DNA of 45,710 nt from an uncultured SAR86 cluster bacterium. Lineage in GTDB: Bacteria > Pseudomonadota > Gammaproteobacteria > Magnimaribacterales > D2472. The stretch is from NCBI GenBank assembly GCA_902623535.1, contig CACNUA010000001.1, positions 1 through 45,710 on the forward strand, written 5' to 3'. This document shows positions 9,446 to 17,255 of this stretch, piece by piece. The translations under genes and the position numbers were made by a program. Under the pieces are notes generated by a model. That model saw only the letters and a program-made list of their open reading frames with translations, was not told where the DNA came from and searched no databases. Position 1 is the first letter of the stretch. Every line of letters begins with the position of its first letter.

Positions 9446-11111
9446 ATATTTTATCGAACCCTATCATAATTGCTTTCAGAGAAGCTCTGATAGTGTTCTC
9501 ATCAATTCCTACACCCCAACGAGTTTTATTTCCATCAGATACTTCAATATATGCAACAGCTTTTGCGTCTGATCCAGTACCCAATGAATGTTGATGATAG
9601 TCAGTAATACCAAGATTTAAACCCATTTTTTTATTTATCCCTTGAATCATTGCATCAATCGGGCCATTTCCACTTCCTAAAAACTCTAGTTTGTTTTGAT
9701 TTAATTTGGCCTTAACTTTGATACTGTCATTTTCACCATCACTTGTATTAAGTTCAAATGAAATCAATTCAGCTTTATTTGGTCCTTGTATAAAATTTTT
9801 ATCAAAGATATCCCAGATCTCATGTGAGAGTAGTTCTTTGCCTGTTTCGTCTGCAACTTTTTGTATCTTTGTAGAAAGACTGATTTGAAGTCTTCTTGGT
9901 AGAGACACTCCATGATCTTTTTCTAAGATATAAGCAATACCGCCTTTGCCTGACTGTGAATTAATACGAACAACTGCTTCATAAGTTCTTCCTAGATCCG
10001 AGGGATCAATAGGTAGATAAGGCACTTCCCAATATGGATTATTTGATTTACTGATGGCTGAAAGGCCTTTTTTAATTGCGTCCTGATGTGAACCAGAGAA
10101 AGCTGTAAAAACCAAATCTCCAGCATATGGGTGTCGTGGATGGACTGGTAATTGATTACAGTATTCAACTTCACGAATTACATGGTTGATATTGTTCAGT
10201 TCTAGCTCAGGATCAACTCCTTGAGTTAGTAAATTAAGAGCTAATGTAACAATGTCTACATTACCTGTTCTTTCGCCGTTACCAAACAAAGTTCCTTCAA
10301 CTCTATCAGCACCAGCCATAACACCAATTTCAGCTGCACCCACAGCAGTTCCTCTATCATTATGAGGATGCAGAGATACAATTACATCCTTTCTATCATT
10401 TAGGTTTCTAATCATCCACTCAATTTGATCTCCATAAACATTGGGACTAGACATCTCTACCGTAGCTGGCAAATTTATAATAATTTTTTCATCACTGCAG
10501 GGCTTAAGGATATTTACAACTTCGTTACAAACTTCAGCTGCAAAATCTACCTCAGTACCAGTAAAGCTTTCAGGTGAATACTCAAAACGCCAATTAGTTT
10601 TATTATGTTTTTTTGATAGTTTTTTAATAAGAAGAGCTCCATCTATAGCAATTTTTTTAATGCCTTCCTTATCATCATCAAAAACCACTTTTCGTTGAAG
10701 TGCTGATGTAGAGTTATAAAAATGCACAATTGCTTTATCAATCCCAATCAATGATTCAAATGTTTTCTCAATGATGTGCTGCCTAGACTGAGTCAGTACT
10801 TGAATAGTGACATCATTAGGAATTTTTTTCTCTTCAATTAAGTATCTTACAAAATCATAATCAGTTTGAGATGCTGCTGGAAAACCAATTTCAATTTCTT
10901 TAAAGCCAAGCGAGCAAAGTAGTTCAAACATTTTGACTTTTTTTTCATGCCCCATTGGTTCTATTAGAGCTTGATTGCCATCTCTCAAGTCAACTGAGCA
11001 CCAAATTGGAGCTTTAGTAATTTTTTTGTCTGGCCATGTCCTATCCCTCAGCTCAAGTGAAGAAAAGGGTTTGTATTTCTTTGCAATATCTTTCATTATT
11101 TCTTTATGCAT
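9438..11111 (-). CDS. leuA: 2-isopropylmalate synthase, long type
   Basis: Condenses acetyl-CoA with 2-ketoisovalerate in the first committed step of leucine synthesis. The 557 residues match the long LeuA class seen in Pseudomonas and Mycobacterium rather than the 523-residue E. coli form. The TIM barrel carries CSVDLRDGNQAL at its start, the zinc-binding LHPHNDRGTAVG and GNGERTGNVD; the C-terminal regulatory domain from about residue 430 gives leucine feedback inhibition in the family. The first ATG (11111) overlaps the divergent holD start; an internal ATG at 11096 would leave nine bases between them. leuB, leuC and leuD are not in the window. Confidence 0.95.
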   Translation of the reverse strand: MHKEIMKDIAKKYKPFSSLELRDRTWPDKKITKAPIWCSVDLRDGNQALIEPMGHEKKVKMFELLCSLGFKEIEIGFPAASQTDYDFVRYLIEEKKIPNDVTIQVLTQSRQHIIEKTFESLIGIDKAIVHFYNSTSALQRKVVFDDDKEGIKKIAIDGALLIKKLSKKHNKTNWRFEYSPESFTGTEVDFAAEVCNEVVNILKPCSDEKIIINLPATVEMSSPNVYGDQIEWMIRNLNDRKDVIVSLHPHNDRGTAVGAAEIGVMAGADRVEGTLFGNGERTGNVDIVTLALNLLTQGVDPELELNNINHVIREVEYCNQLPVHPRHPYAGDLVFTAFSGSHQDAIKKGLSAISKSNNPYWEVPYLPIDPSDLGRTYEAVVRINSQSGKGGIAYILEKDHGVSLPRRLQISLSTKIQKVADETGKELLSHEIWDIFDKNFIQGPNKAELISFELNTSDGENDSIKVKAKLNQNKLEFLGSGNGPIDAMIQGINKKMGLNLGITDYHQHSLGTGSDAKAVAYIEVSDGNKTRWGVGIDENTIRASLKAIMIGFDKISI

Positions 11112-11531
11112 TTATCCAAGAATAAAAAAACATCATTTATTCTCAATACTTTAGGTATTGACATGCTTTCAATCTCGGAAAAACTAGACAATTCAGTACA
11201 AATATATGTCCATTGTTCCCTAAGGGACCGTATTCTAACACTACATTCTCATTCTTTGGATGAATATAGTGAAAGAGAGCTCGAGCTTCTTTCTAAAATA
11301 GAGGCATCAGTATCTAAAGAAAATAAAAAAAATAAAATCTTGGAATTAACTTGGGATGATTTTCTAAATAATCATGAATTATTAAATATAGAAATTATTC
11401 TCAACTTCACCAATATCAAAATTGATAAAAAAAATGAATTAACTCCACCGAACTTAGCTTTATTAATTAAAAAGCCTGAGGAAAAGAAATTATTATGGGA
11501 AAAAATGCAGGCTCTTTTAAATGTTGACTAA
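11106..11531 (+). CDS. holD: probable DNA polymerase III psi subunit HolD (divergent)
   Basis: A 141-residue, lysine- and leucine-rich protein. I identify it by position (immediately before and overlapping rimI, as in E. coli holD-rimI) and by three segments resembling E. coli HolD: the N-terminal LNTLGIDMLSI (LQQLGITQWSL), the central ILELTWDDF (VLQLTPEKI) and the C-terminal PEEKKLLWEKM (PTARAALWQQI). HolD bridges the clamp-loader subunits tau/gamma to HolC, which binds SSB. The N-terminal helix that contacts the clamp loader appears to be kept. Similarity is weak enough that automatic annotation may call it hypothetical. Its first six bases overlap the leuA start, and its last 11 overlap rimI. 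Confidence 0.65.
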   Translation: MHLSKNKKTSFILNTLGIDMLSISEKLDNSVQIYVHCSLRDRILTLHSHSLDEYSERELELLSKIEASVSKENKKNKILELTWDDFLNNHELLNIEIILNFTNIKIDKKNELTPPNLALLIKKPEEKKLLWEKMQALLNVD

Positions 11532-11964
11532 TATTAGGTTATCAAATCCATCTGATCTAAAGAGCTTATTAGTTATAGAAAATAATACCAATCCATCACC
11601 TTGGACTGAAAAGCAAATGCAGTCTTCCTTTGATGTCGGACATCATTCTTTCTTGTGTGAGGATAATAATGAGAATGTCATTGGATTTGTTATATATGTT
11701 GCAGTTGAGCAAGAAGCACATTTATTAAACATAGCTGTAGATAACAATTACCAAAGAAAAGGTATCGGCTCAATTCTGATAAATCATTTAAAGAAACAAG
11801 TTCAGGCAATGGGAATTAACTTAATTACTCTTGAAGTAAGAGTGTCAAATACAAATGCGATTTCTTTCTATAAAAAACATAACTTTATAGAAGATGCCAT
11901 TCGAGCAAACTATTACACCAAACCAAAGCCAGAAGATGCTTTGTTAATGAGTGTTAGATTCTAG
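11521..11964 (+). CDS. rimI: ribosomal protein S18-alanine N-acetyltransferase RimI
   Basis: GNAT acetyltransferase of 147 residues that acetylates the N-terminal alanine of ribosomal protein S18. The acetyl-CoA-binding motif A is clear (AVDNNYQRKGIGSILI, about residues 70-86), followed by LEVRVSNTNAISFYKKHNF, which is typical of RimI and RimJ-type enzymes. The position after holD supports RimI over other GNATs. It shares 11 bases with holD at its start and 21 bases with the convergent hydrolase gene at its end. Confidence 0.9.
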   Translation: MLTNIRLSNPSDLKSLLVIENNTNPSPWTEKQMQSSFDVGHHSFLCEDNNENVIGFVIYVAVEQEAHLLNIAVDNNYQRKGIGSILINHLKKQVQAMGINLITLEVRVSNTNAISFYKKHNFIEDAIRANYYTKPKPEDALLMSVRF

Positions 11965-12885
11965 TTTTTTAGCAATCTCATGATATACAGACGATGTAAA
12001 TCTAAAGTCATCTATAAATCCACAATGCCCACCATACTCAAGAGCATTAAATTCGACATTGGTAGTTTCCTTTAGTTTTAATAAAGGCTCAATCGGAACA
12101 CATGGATCATCATAAGCAGAATAGATAAATGTATCATGATTAATATTATTTATAGTCCCTTGAGTTACAGCATATGCTGAAAACAAGTCTCTTACATGTG
12201 AATGTGGAGTAAAGTTCTCAGTAAAATACTCCGTGAGACTTTTAATATTATTATGCTTTAAAGCCTCTTTAGCATTAATGTTATATAAATCAATTTTCCT
12301 TCGTATTGTTTTTTTCCATTTATCAATGAAATATTTTCTTAAAATCCATGAATTTTTATCCATGGCATTCATTGAATTTTCTGGATTAATAACAGGCGAG
12401 AGGACAATGGTTTTTTTAAGAAAATTAATTTCCGGTAATGCAGATATTCTCAGAGAAATGTTGCCTCCCAATGAGAAGCCTATTAGATGGATTTCATTAT
12501 TAGAGAACTTTTGACCTAGGTATTTAACTACTTCAACAAGTGCTCGTATATCTGTTGCCCTAAAAAAATCTTCATTTAAATGTTCTGAATCACCATGATC
12601 AATTGGGTGTATTCTGACAATATCAAACTCCCTTGAGTATAAAAGATCTGCTAGCGGAATTAAGTATTTTGAGTCCTTGTGACCCAACCATCCAGGAAAA
12701 AAAATTACTTTCTTGCTGAAGTTATTAGTTTGAAAAACTTCAATAAACTGAGAATTAGACGATTTAAAAATTTCTTTCGAAGAAATCGAGTTTAGTTTTT
12801 TTCTCAGCGGTCTTTGTTGGGATTCTCTTAACGGACTTGACGCTAACAGAGTGTTAAGTAGCCCATTTTTTAAGAGTCTATTCAA
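11944..12885 (-). CDS. alpha/beta hydrolase, YheT/UPF0017-like
   Basis: A 313-residue alpha/beta hydrolase with a complete catalytic triad: Ser138 in the nucleophile elbow GFSLGG, Asp260 in AYDDPCVP and His287 in GGHCGF. The oxyanion segment is FFPGWLGHKDS. GFSLGGN plus the C-terminal GGHCGFI fits the YheT group of predicted esterases, whose physiological substrate is not settled. No signal peptide is visible, so it is probably cytosolic or membrane-associated. It begins at the base after the glutathione peroxidase stop codon, so the two are probably one transcript. Confidence 0.85.
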   Translation of the reverse strand: MNRLLKNGLLNTLLASSPLRESQQRPLRKKLNSISSKEIFKSSNSQFIEVFQTNNFSKKVIFFPGWLGHKDSKYLIPLADLLYSREFDIVRIHPIDHGDSEHLNEDFFRATDIRALVEVVKYLGQKFSNNEIHLIGFSLGGNISLRISALPEINFLKKTIVLSPVINPENSMNAMDKNSWILRKYFIDKWKKTIRRKIDLYNINAKEALKHNNIKSLTEYFTENFTPHSHVRDLFSAYAVTQGTINNINHDTFIYSAYDDPCVPIEPLLKLKETTNVEFNALEYGGHCGFIDDFRFTSSVYHEIAKKLESNTH

Positions 12886-13368
12886 TTAATCCAGTATTTT
12901 TGAGAGATCTTTGTCAATCTTATCCGGAGTAGTTTGTGGTGAATACCTTTTTATAACACTTCCGTTATTATCTATTAAGAATTTAGTAAAGTTCCATTTG
13001 ATCGCCTCAGATCCCATAACACCTTTAGCTTCATTTTTTAAATGTTTAAATAATGGACTGGCACTTGATCCATTAACATTGATTTTGTCAAAGATTTTAA
13101 AGCTTACGTTAAAATTAATATCACAAAACTCCTTAATTTCTTCATTAGATCCTGGTTCTTGCGCACCAAATTGATTACACGGGAAGGCTAAAATCTCAAA
13201 ATCTTTATTTGAATATTTTGAATAAAGTTCTTGAAGACCTTTGTATTGTGGAGTTAAGCCACACCTGCTGGCAACATTAACTATTAGCAATGTTTTTCCC
13301 TTGTAGTCCGATAAAGAAACAGGATTCTTTTGACTGTCATCAACTTTGTAGTCGTATATACTTTTCAT
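12886..13368 (-). CDS. glutathione peroxidase family protein (cysteine type)
   Basis: Thiol peroxidase of the GPx family, about 160 residues, which reduces hydrogen or lipid hydroperoxides using glutathione or thioredoxin. The peroxidatic Cys36 lies in VASRCGLTPQY; the FPCNQFGAQEPG motif gives the conserved Gln, and IKWNFTKF gives the conserved Trp-Asn pair. It uses cysteine, not selenocysteine. I choose ATG 13368 because family members begin about here (MKSIYDYKV) and AGAGAGAAG lies just upstream; an in-frame ATG at 13392 would add eight atypical residues. It is followed without a gap by the YheT-like hydrolase. No signal peptide is seen. Confidence 0.93.
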   Translation of the reverse strand: MKSIYDYKVDDSQKNPVSLSDYKGKTLLIVNVASRCGLTPQYKGLQELYSKYSNKDFEILAFPCNQFGAQEPGSNEEIKEFCDINFNVSFKIFDKINVNGSSASPLFKHLKNEAKGVMGSEAIKWNFTKFLIDNNGSVIKRYSPQTTPDKIDKDLSKILD

Positions 13369-13394
13369 AAACTTCTCTCTAAGAGGGCGCATTT

Positions 13395-13403
13395 TATCTT
13401 ATA
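13395..13403. promoter_or_regulatory. putative overlapping divergent -10 elements
   Basis: The 39 bases between the peroxidase start at 13368 (-) and the ATG at 13408 (+) hold TATAAG on the minus strand (13403-13398) and TATCTT on the plus strand (13395-13400), sharing three bases. Standard spacing puts the minus-strand start near 13391, giving a short leader before 13368, and the plus-strand start at about 13407, almost on the ATG. No good -35 elements are visible. This is a motif-based inference only. Confidence 0.35.
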
Positions 13404-13407
13404 GGCA

Positions 13408-14751
13408 ATGAATTTTAAACAATATCATTTTTACTGGAAAAGCTTTTCAGAACTAAGCAGTATTGAGTTGTATGATTTATTAAACCTGCGTCAACAAGTT
13501 TTTGTTGAAGAGCAAGAATGTGCCTATATTGATGCAGACTATTCAGACCAGCACTCCGATCATCTTCTTGCTTATGACGGATCTCAATTAGTTGGATACC
13601 TTAGGATTGTTAAACCAAATTTCAAAATGAATGACGGCAAGCAATACAGCGGCCCATCAATAGGACGCATTGTTAACCACACTAGTAAACGAAACGAAGG
13701 CCTTGGTTTTAATTTAATTAATGAGGCAATCAAAAAATGCAATCAAATTTATCCCAATCAAGTGATCTCAATTTCTGCACAGCATCGCCTTCAAAACTAT
13801 TATGAACGTTTTGGTTTTTCTGCAGTGGGAGATGTTTATTTGGAAGACGGGATTGATCATATCAAGATGACCTTAAAGTCTGAATTAAAGTATTCTTTCT
13901 CTGAAAAAGTCTCAAACATACTTAAAACCAGAAACGTCTATCTATTTGGTGGCCTTTTGATTTCTGGGTATTTAATCCTCAACACATTTATCAAGGATAT
14001 TAATGAAGACGCATTTAATTGGGTAGCTAAAATTGATAATACATACATAAGTAAATCAAAATTTGAGAATTATCTGGAATCAATAGGTGAAAGTAGAAGA
14101 GGCGGTTTATTGGAAAAGGACATTGATATGGTTCTTGATAAATTGATCGATGAAGAACTTCTTATTCAAAGGGCTATTGACCTTGGCATGTTAGAAACGG
14201 ATAGCCAAGTCAGAAGTGTAATAATCCAAAAAATGATCGAAAGCATCCTTTCTGAAATAGATAACTTGTCTTACAGTGATCAGGATTTAAAAAATTTTTA
14301 TATTTCTAACAAAGATTTTTTTGCATCATCACCAAAGCTGCAGTTAGTGAAATTATCTTTTGATAAATCATCACTCAATTCTGCAAAAAAAGCCCAAGAA
14401 TATATTTTGGATGGAGATTTTGTAAGCGCAAAAAAACTAGCTAGAAATGACGTAATAGATCTGCCCAATGCTCTCTTACCTGCAACAAAAGTTAGAGAAT
14501 ACATTGGGCCAAAATTGACTGAAATTGCTATGCAATTAGAGCCGGGATCTGTGAGCGAGCTAATTACTGATACTGATTCAGTTCATTTACTTATTTTGCT
14601 TAAAAAGGAAGTTTCAGTAACTCAAGAGTTTAATGAGATTTCTGAACAGGTAAGAAATGAATTTTTAAAAAGAGAAGGCGATAAACTTTTTCTGGAGTAT
14701 CTTGAAAATTTAAGAAGTTGGTATGACGTTACAAAAAAACAAACTTCTTAA
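13408..14751 (+). CDS. fusion: ElaA-type GNAT acetyltransferase + membrane anchor + PpiC/parvulin-like PPIase
   Basis: A single 447-codon frame holding two modules normally found as separate proteins. Residues about 1-155 match ElaA GNATs (LLNLRQQVFVEEQECAY, HLLAYDGSQLVGYLRI, SIGRIV, YYERFGF). A predicted transmembrane helix follows at about 176-195 (NVYLFGGLLISGYLILNTFI). The rest looks like a SurA/PpiC-type chaperone: an N-domain (about 200-300, LDKLIDEELLIQRA) and a degenerate parvulin domain (about 305-400, ending SVHLLILLKKE). Topology would put the GNAT part in the cytoplasm and the PPIase in the periplasm. An internal ATG at 13867 could separately start an anchored PPIase, but no convincing ribosome binding site precedes it. 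The gene overlaps the following HupE-like gene by 29 bases. Confidence 0.8.
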   Translation: MNFKQYHFYWKSFSELSSIELYDLLNLRQQVFVEEQECAYIDADYSDQHSDHLLAYDGSQLVGYLRIVKPNFKMNDGKQYSGPSIGRIVNHTSKRNEGLGFNLINEAIKKCNQIYPNQVISISAQHRLQNYYERFGFSAVGDVYLEDGIDHIKMTLKSELKYSFSEKVSNILKTRNVYLFGGLLISGYLILNTFIKDINEDAFNWVAKIDNTYISKSKFENYLESIGESRRGGLLEKDIDMVLDKLIDEELLIQRAIDLGMLETDSQVRSVIIQKMIESILSEIDNLSYSDQDLKNFYISNKDFFASSPKLQLVKLSFDKSSLNSAKKAQEYILDGDFVSAKKLARNDVIDLPNALLPATKVREYIGPKLTEIAMQLEPGSVSELITDTDSVHLLILLKKEVSVTQEFNEISEQVRNEFLKREGDKLFLEYLENLRSWYDVTKKQTS

Positions 14752-15919
14752 TTGGTTTTTAGTATTTGCATTATGCTTAACTGCTTTGGATTGTTTTTCT
14801 CACAGTAGAAGTGAGTCCTATTCAAAAATTAATGTCCTCACCAATGATAATTTTTATCAAGTTAATTTGTCGGCGAACATTAGCAACACAATTTTAAATA
14901 ATTTTCTAAGACTTAATGTTTTTAACAGTGCTGATGATGTCAGAAACTATGCATCGAGCTCATTTAAACTTGGAGATAATTGCGAACAAGATAATAATTT
15001 TAAATTTACCTCAAACCAATCAGCAGGCTATACAAAGATTCAAAGCTCTTTTACATGTCAGTCTTTACCGGACTTTATTTCAATAAATTTATTTTTAGAT
15101 CTTGGTCCTTCTCATGCTCATATTTCAAAAATCTATATTGATAACGTGCTTAAAGACGAGCATATCTTTAATTCTGCTAATGAAGCATGGCAACCAGACT
15201 TTACATCGCCTAATCAGATAATTCAGAATTCATTTTCTTCTTTTTTTAAATTAGGTTTTGAGCATATCCTTGAAGGATTAGATCATTTAGCTTTTCTGTT
15301 GGGCTTAGTTTTGCTTTTTCGGGGCAAAGAACTTTTACTTGTAATAACTGGGTTCACTATTGGACACTCTATAACTTTAGCACTGGGAACTTTAAACTTT
15401 ATCACTGTAAATATAAGCATTGTTGAGATGTTAATAGGATTTTCAATATTTATTGTCGGCTTAGATTACTTACAACAACACCACAAGCATTTAGTATCTT
15501 CTAAAACATTCAACATTAGTCTTTTTTGTTTAGCTGGATTGTTGATCATTTTTAATTTTAATTTATTGTTTCTTTTTGGGTTGATATTATTTATTTATAC
15601 CTATTTTCTTCTTCAGCTCTCCTCAGGAAAGCGATTGATTATGCAATTAATTACAATTTTTTTTGGTCTCATCCATGGCCTAGGTTTTGCATCAAATCTA
15701 TCTGAAAATCCTATCGTTCAAGACCAAATGTTTTCAATGATTCTTGGATTTAATCTTGGAATTGAGGTGGGTCAAATTCTCATAGCTTTACTTGCAGTGT
15801 CATTGCTTACTTTCTTAAAATCGTTTTTATCAGCAACGAGGTTTCAAATCTTAAATAGAAGCCTTAGTATGTATCTCATAGGAATAGGCTTATTCTGGTT
15901 TGTATCGAGGTCATTTTAA
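14723..15919 (+). CDS. HupE/UreJ-like integral membrane protein with secreted N-terminal domain
   Basis: A 398-residue protein with an N-terminal signal sequence (FLVFALCLTAL), a roughly 140-residue extracytoplasmic domain and, from about residue 165, six or so membrane segments of the HupE/UreJ_2 type. Diagnostic motifs are FEHILEGLDHLAFLLGL near residue 180, GFTIGHSITLAL, FGLIHGLGFAS and FNLGIEVGQI; the histidines and acids suggest metal handling. HupE and UreJ relatives transport nickel, but for this subgroup the substrate is unknown, and no hydrogenase or urease genes are seen here. The 29-base overlap with the PPIase gene suggests the chaperone-like domain may assist this protein. Confidence 0.8.
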   Translation: MTLQKNKLLNWFLVFALCLTALDCFSHSRSESYSKINVLTNDNFYQVNLSANISNTILNNFLRLNVFNSADDVRNYASSSFKLGDNCEQDNNFKFTSNQSAGYTKIQSSFTCQSLPDFISINLFLDLGPSHAHISKIYIDNVLKDEHIFNSANEAWQPDFTSPNQIIQNSFSSFFKLGFEHILEGLDHLAFLLGLVLLFRGKELLLVITGFTIGHSITLALGTLNFITVNISIVEMLIGFSIFIVGLDYLQQHHKHLVSSKTFNISLFCLAGLLIIFNFNLLFLFGLILFIYTYFLLQLSSGKRLIMQLITIFFGLIHGLGFASNLSENPIVQDQMFSMILGFNLGIEVGQILIALLAVSLLTFLKSFLSATRFQILNRSLSMYLIGIGLFWFVSRSF

Positions 15920-16788
15920 TGAAGTTTGCAATTCCCTTATCAATACTTCCGTCCGAGGAACTTCTACCTTTAACAATTGAAGCTGAAAAAGCTGGCTTTG
16001 ATGCTATTGCTGTTTCTGATCATCTTATTCATCCAAAGAATTTTTCCGTACCTTATCCATATACGGAAGATGGTAAAGTAAGATGGGAGGAAGGCACAGA
16101 CTGGCCTGATCCGATTAATACACTTTCCTTTCTTGCAGGCGCCACCAATTCAATTAAATTTTATACAAGTGTTTATATTCTTCCTGCTCGCAACCCATTT
16201 AGAGCTGCCAAGGAGATATCAACATTATCACACCTGTCAAAGGGAAGATTTTCTTTAGGTGTAGGCATGGGTTGGATGCCAGAAGAATTTAATGTTGGTG
16301 AGCAGGATTTCAAGCAACGAGGCAAAAGAGCTGATGAAATGTTGGATTTAATGCAAAGGCTTTGGTCTGGAGAAATGCATAACTATGATGGTAATTTTTA
16401 TTCTTATGAAGATCTAGAGATGCTGCCTAAACCATATGGAGATATTCCAATATTAATTGGTGGATTTTCTAAGATTGCCCTTAAAAGGGCCAGTAATCAT
16501 AATGGTTGGATTTCAGACATGCATAGCTTAGGTGAGCTTGAAGAGATAATTTCATCATTAGAAAAACTTCGAAAAGATAAACCATCATTTGATGAGTATG
16601 AGATTACAGCTTTTAGTTGCTGGGATGCTTTCAGCTTGGAGGGATTTAAAAAGATGCAAGATATTGGAGTAACAACAATCACAACTTATCCATGGATGCT
16701 TTATGGGGTAATGAATGAAGCCCCGGTAAATGAAAAAATTGATGCAATGCATTCTTTTGCATCAGATTTTTTTAGTGAGTTCAAATGA
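15919..16788 (+). CDS. LLM-class (luciferase-like, F420/FMN) oxidoreductase
   Basis: A 289-residue TIM-barrel flavin-dependent oxidoreductase. Family landmarks are [14 protein letters not shown], a central [39 protein letters not shown] and [15 protein letters not shown]. It most resembles the group commonly labelled F420-dependent (Rv2161c-like), but that label does not prove F420 use; FMN is equally possible in a gammaproteobacterium. The substrate cannot be read from the sequence. The start overlaps the HupE-like stop (TAATG), and the end overlaps gloA by four bases, so it lies within one operon. Confidence 0.85.
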   Translation: MKFAIPLSILPSEELLPLTIEAEKAGFDAIAVSDHLIHPKNFSVPYPYTEDGKVRWEEGTDWPDPINTLSFLAGATNSIKFYTSVYILPARNPFRAAKEISTLSHLSKGRFSLGVGMGWMPEEFNVGEQDFKQRGKRADEMLDLMQRLWSGEMHNYDGNFYSYEDLEMLPKPYGDIPILIGGFSKIALKRASNHNGWISDMHSLGELEEIISSLEKLRKDKPSFDEYEITAFSCWDAFSLEGFKKMQDIGVTTITTYPWMLYGVMNEAPVNEKIDAMHSFASDFFSEFK

Positions 16789-17222
16789 GGTACTTGCATA
16801 CAATGATTCGGGTTTCAGATTTAGAAGAATCTCTTAATTTTTTTAAGCTGCTAGATATTCATGAAGTAAGCAGGAAAGAGAATGAACAAGCAAGATTTAC
16901 CTTGGTTTTTCTATCAGCAACAGGAGATGAAAAGCTCGTAGAGAATGCTAAGTCTCCTTTAATTGAATTAACCTTTAATTGGGATGAAAAAGATTATGAT
17001 GGCGGCAGAAATTTTGGACATCTTGCGTTTGAAGTTGATGATATTTACGCAGTTTGTAAGAGACTTTTACAGAACAAGATAATTATCAATAGACCTCCAA
17101 GAGATGGGCGCATGGCTTTTGTTAAATCACCAGATCAAATATCAATCGAGTTGCTACAAAAAGGGAAACCTCTTCCACTTATAAGCCCCTGGAAGGAAAT
17201 GCCAAATCAAGGCACTTGGTAA
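16785..17222 (+). CDS. gloA: lactoylglutathione lyase (glyoxalase I)
   Basis: Metal-dependent enzyme that isomerises the methylglyoxal-glutathione hemithioacetal to S-lactoylglutathione. At 145 residues it is near the E. coli length of 135. All four metal ligands of GloA can be placed: His5 (YLHTMIRV), Glu61 (LIELTFNW), His79 ([10 protein letters not shown]) and Glu122 (ISIELLQK). It uses an ATGA overlap with the LLM gene before it. A 33-base spacer separates it from astA. The neighbourhood suggests general carbonyl or amine detoxification, but the link is only positional. Confidence 0.93.
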   Translation: MRYLHTMIRVSDLEESLNFFKLLDIHEVSRKENEQARFTLVFLSATGDEKLVENAKSPLIELTFNWDEKDYDGGRNFGHLAFEVDDIYAVCKRLLQNKIIINRPPRDGRMAFVKSPDQISIELLQKGKPLPLISPWKEMPNQGTW

Positions 17223-17243
17223 AAAGCTAACTTCTAAATCCAC

Positions 17244-17249
17244 TATAAT
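17244..17249 (+). promoter_or_regulatory. putative -10 TATAAT of a leaderless astA transcript
   Basis: A perfect TATAAT lies in the 33-base gloA-astA spacer, with exactly six bases between it and the astA ATG at 17256. The normal distance from -10 to transcription start would place +1 on the A of the start codon. No Shine-Dalgarno sequence precedes astA. No convincing -35 is seen at 16-18 bases upstream. Confidence 0.5.
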
Positions 17250-17255
17250 TAGATT

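Noticed and set aside
12886-13368. Possible selenoprotein glutathione peroxidase
   Set aside because: The active-site codon encodes cysteine (Cys36), and no in-frame TGA or SECIS-like hairpin is needed.
13867-14751. A separate PPIase gene starting at the internal ATG 13867
   Set aside because: No convincing ribosome binding site precedes it, and the upstream ElaA frame is intact; kept as one fusion gene with a note.
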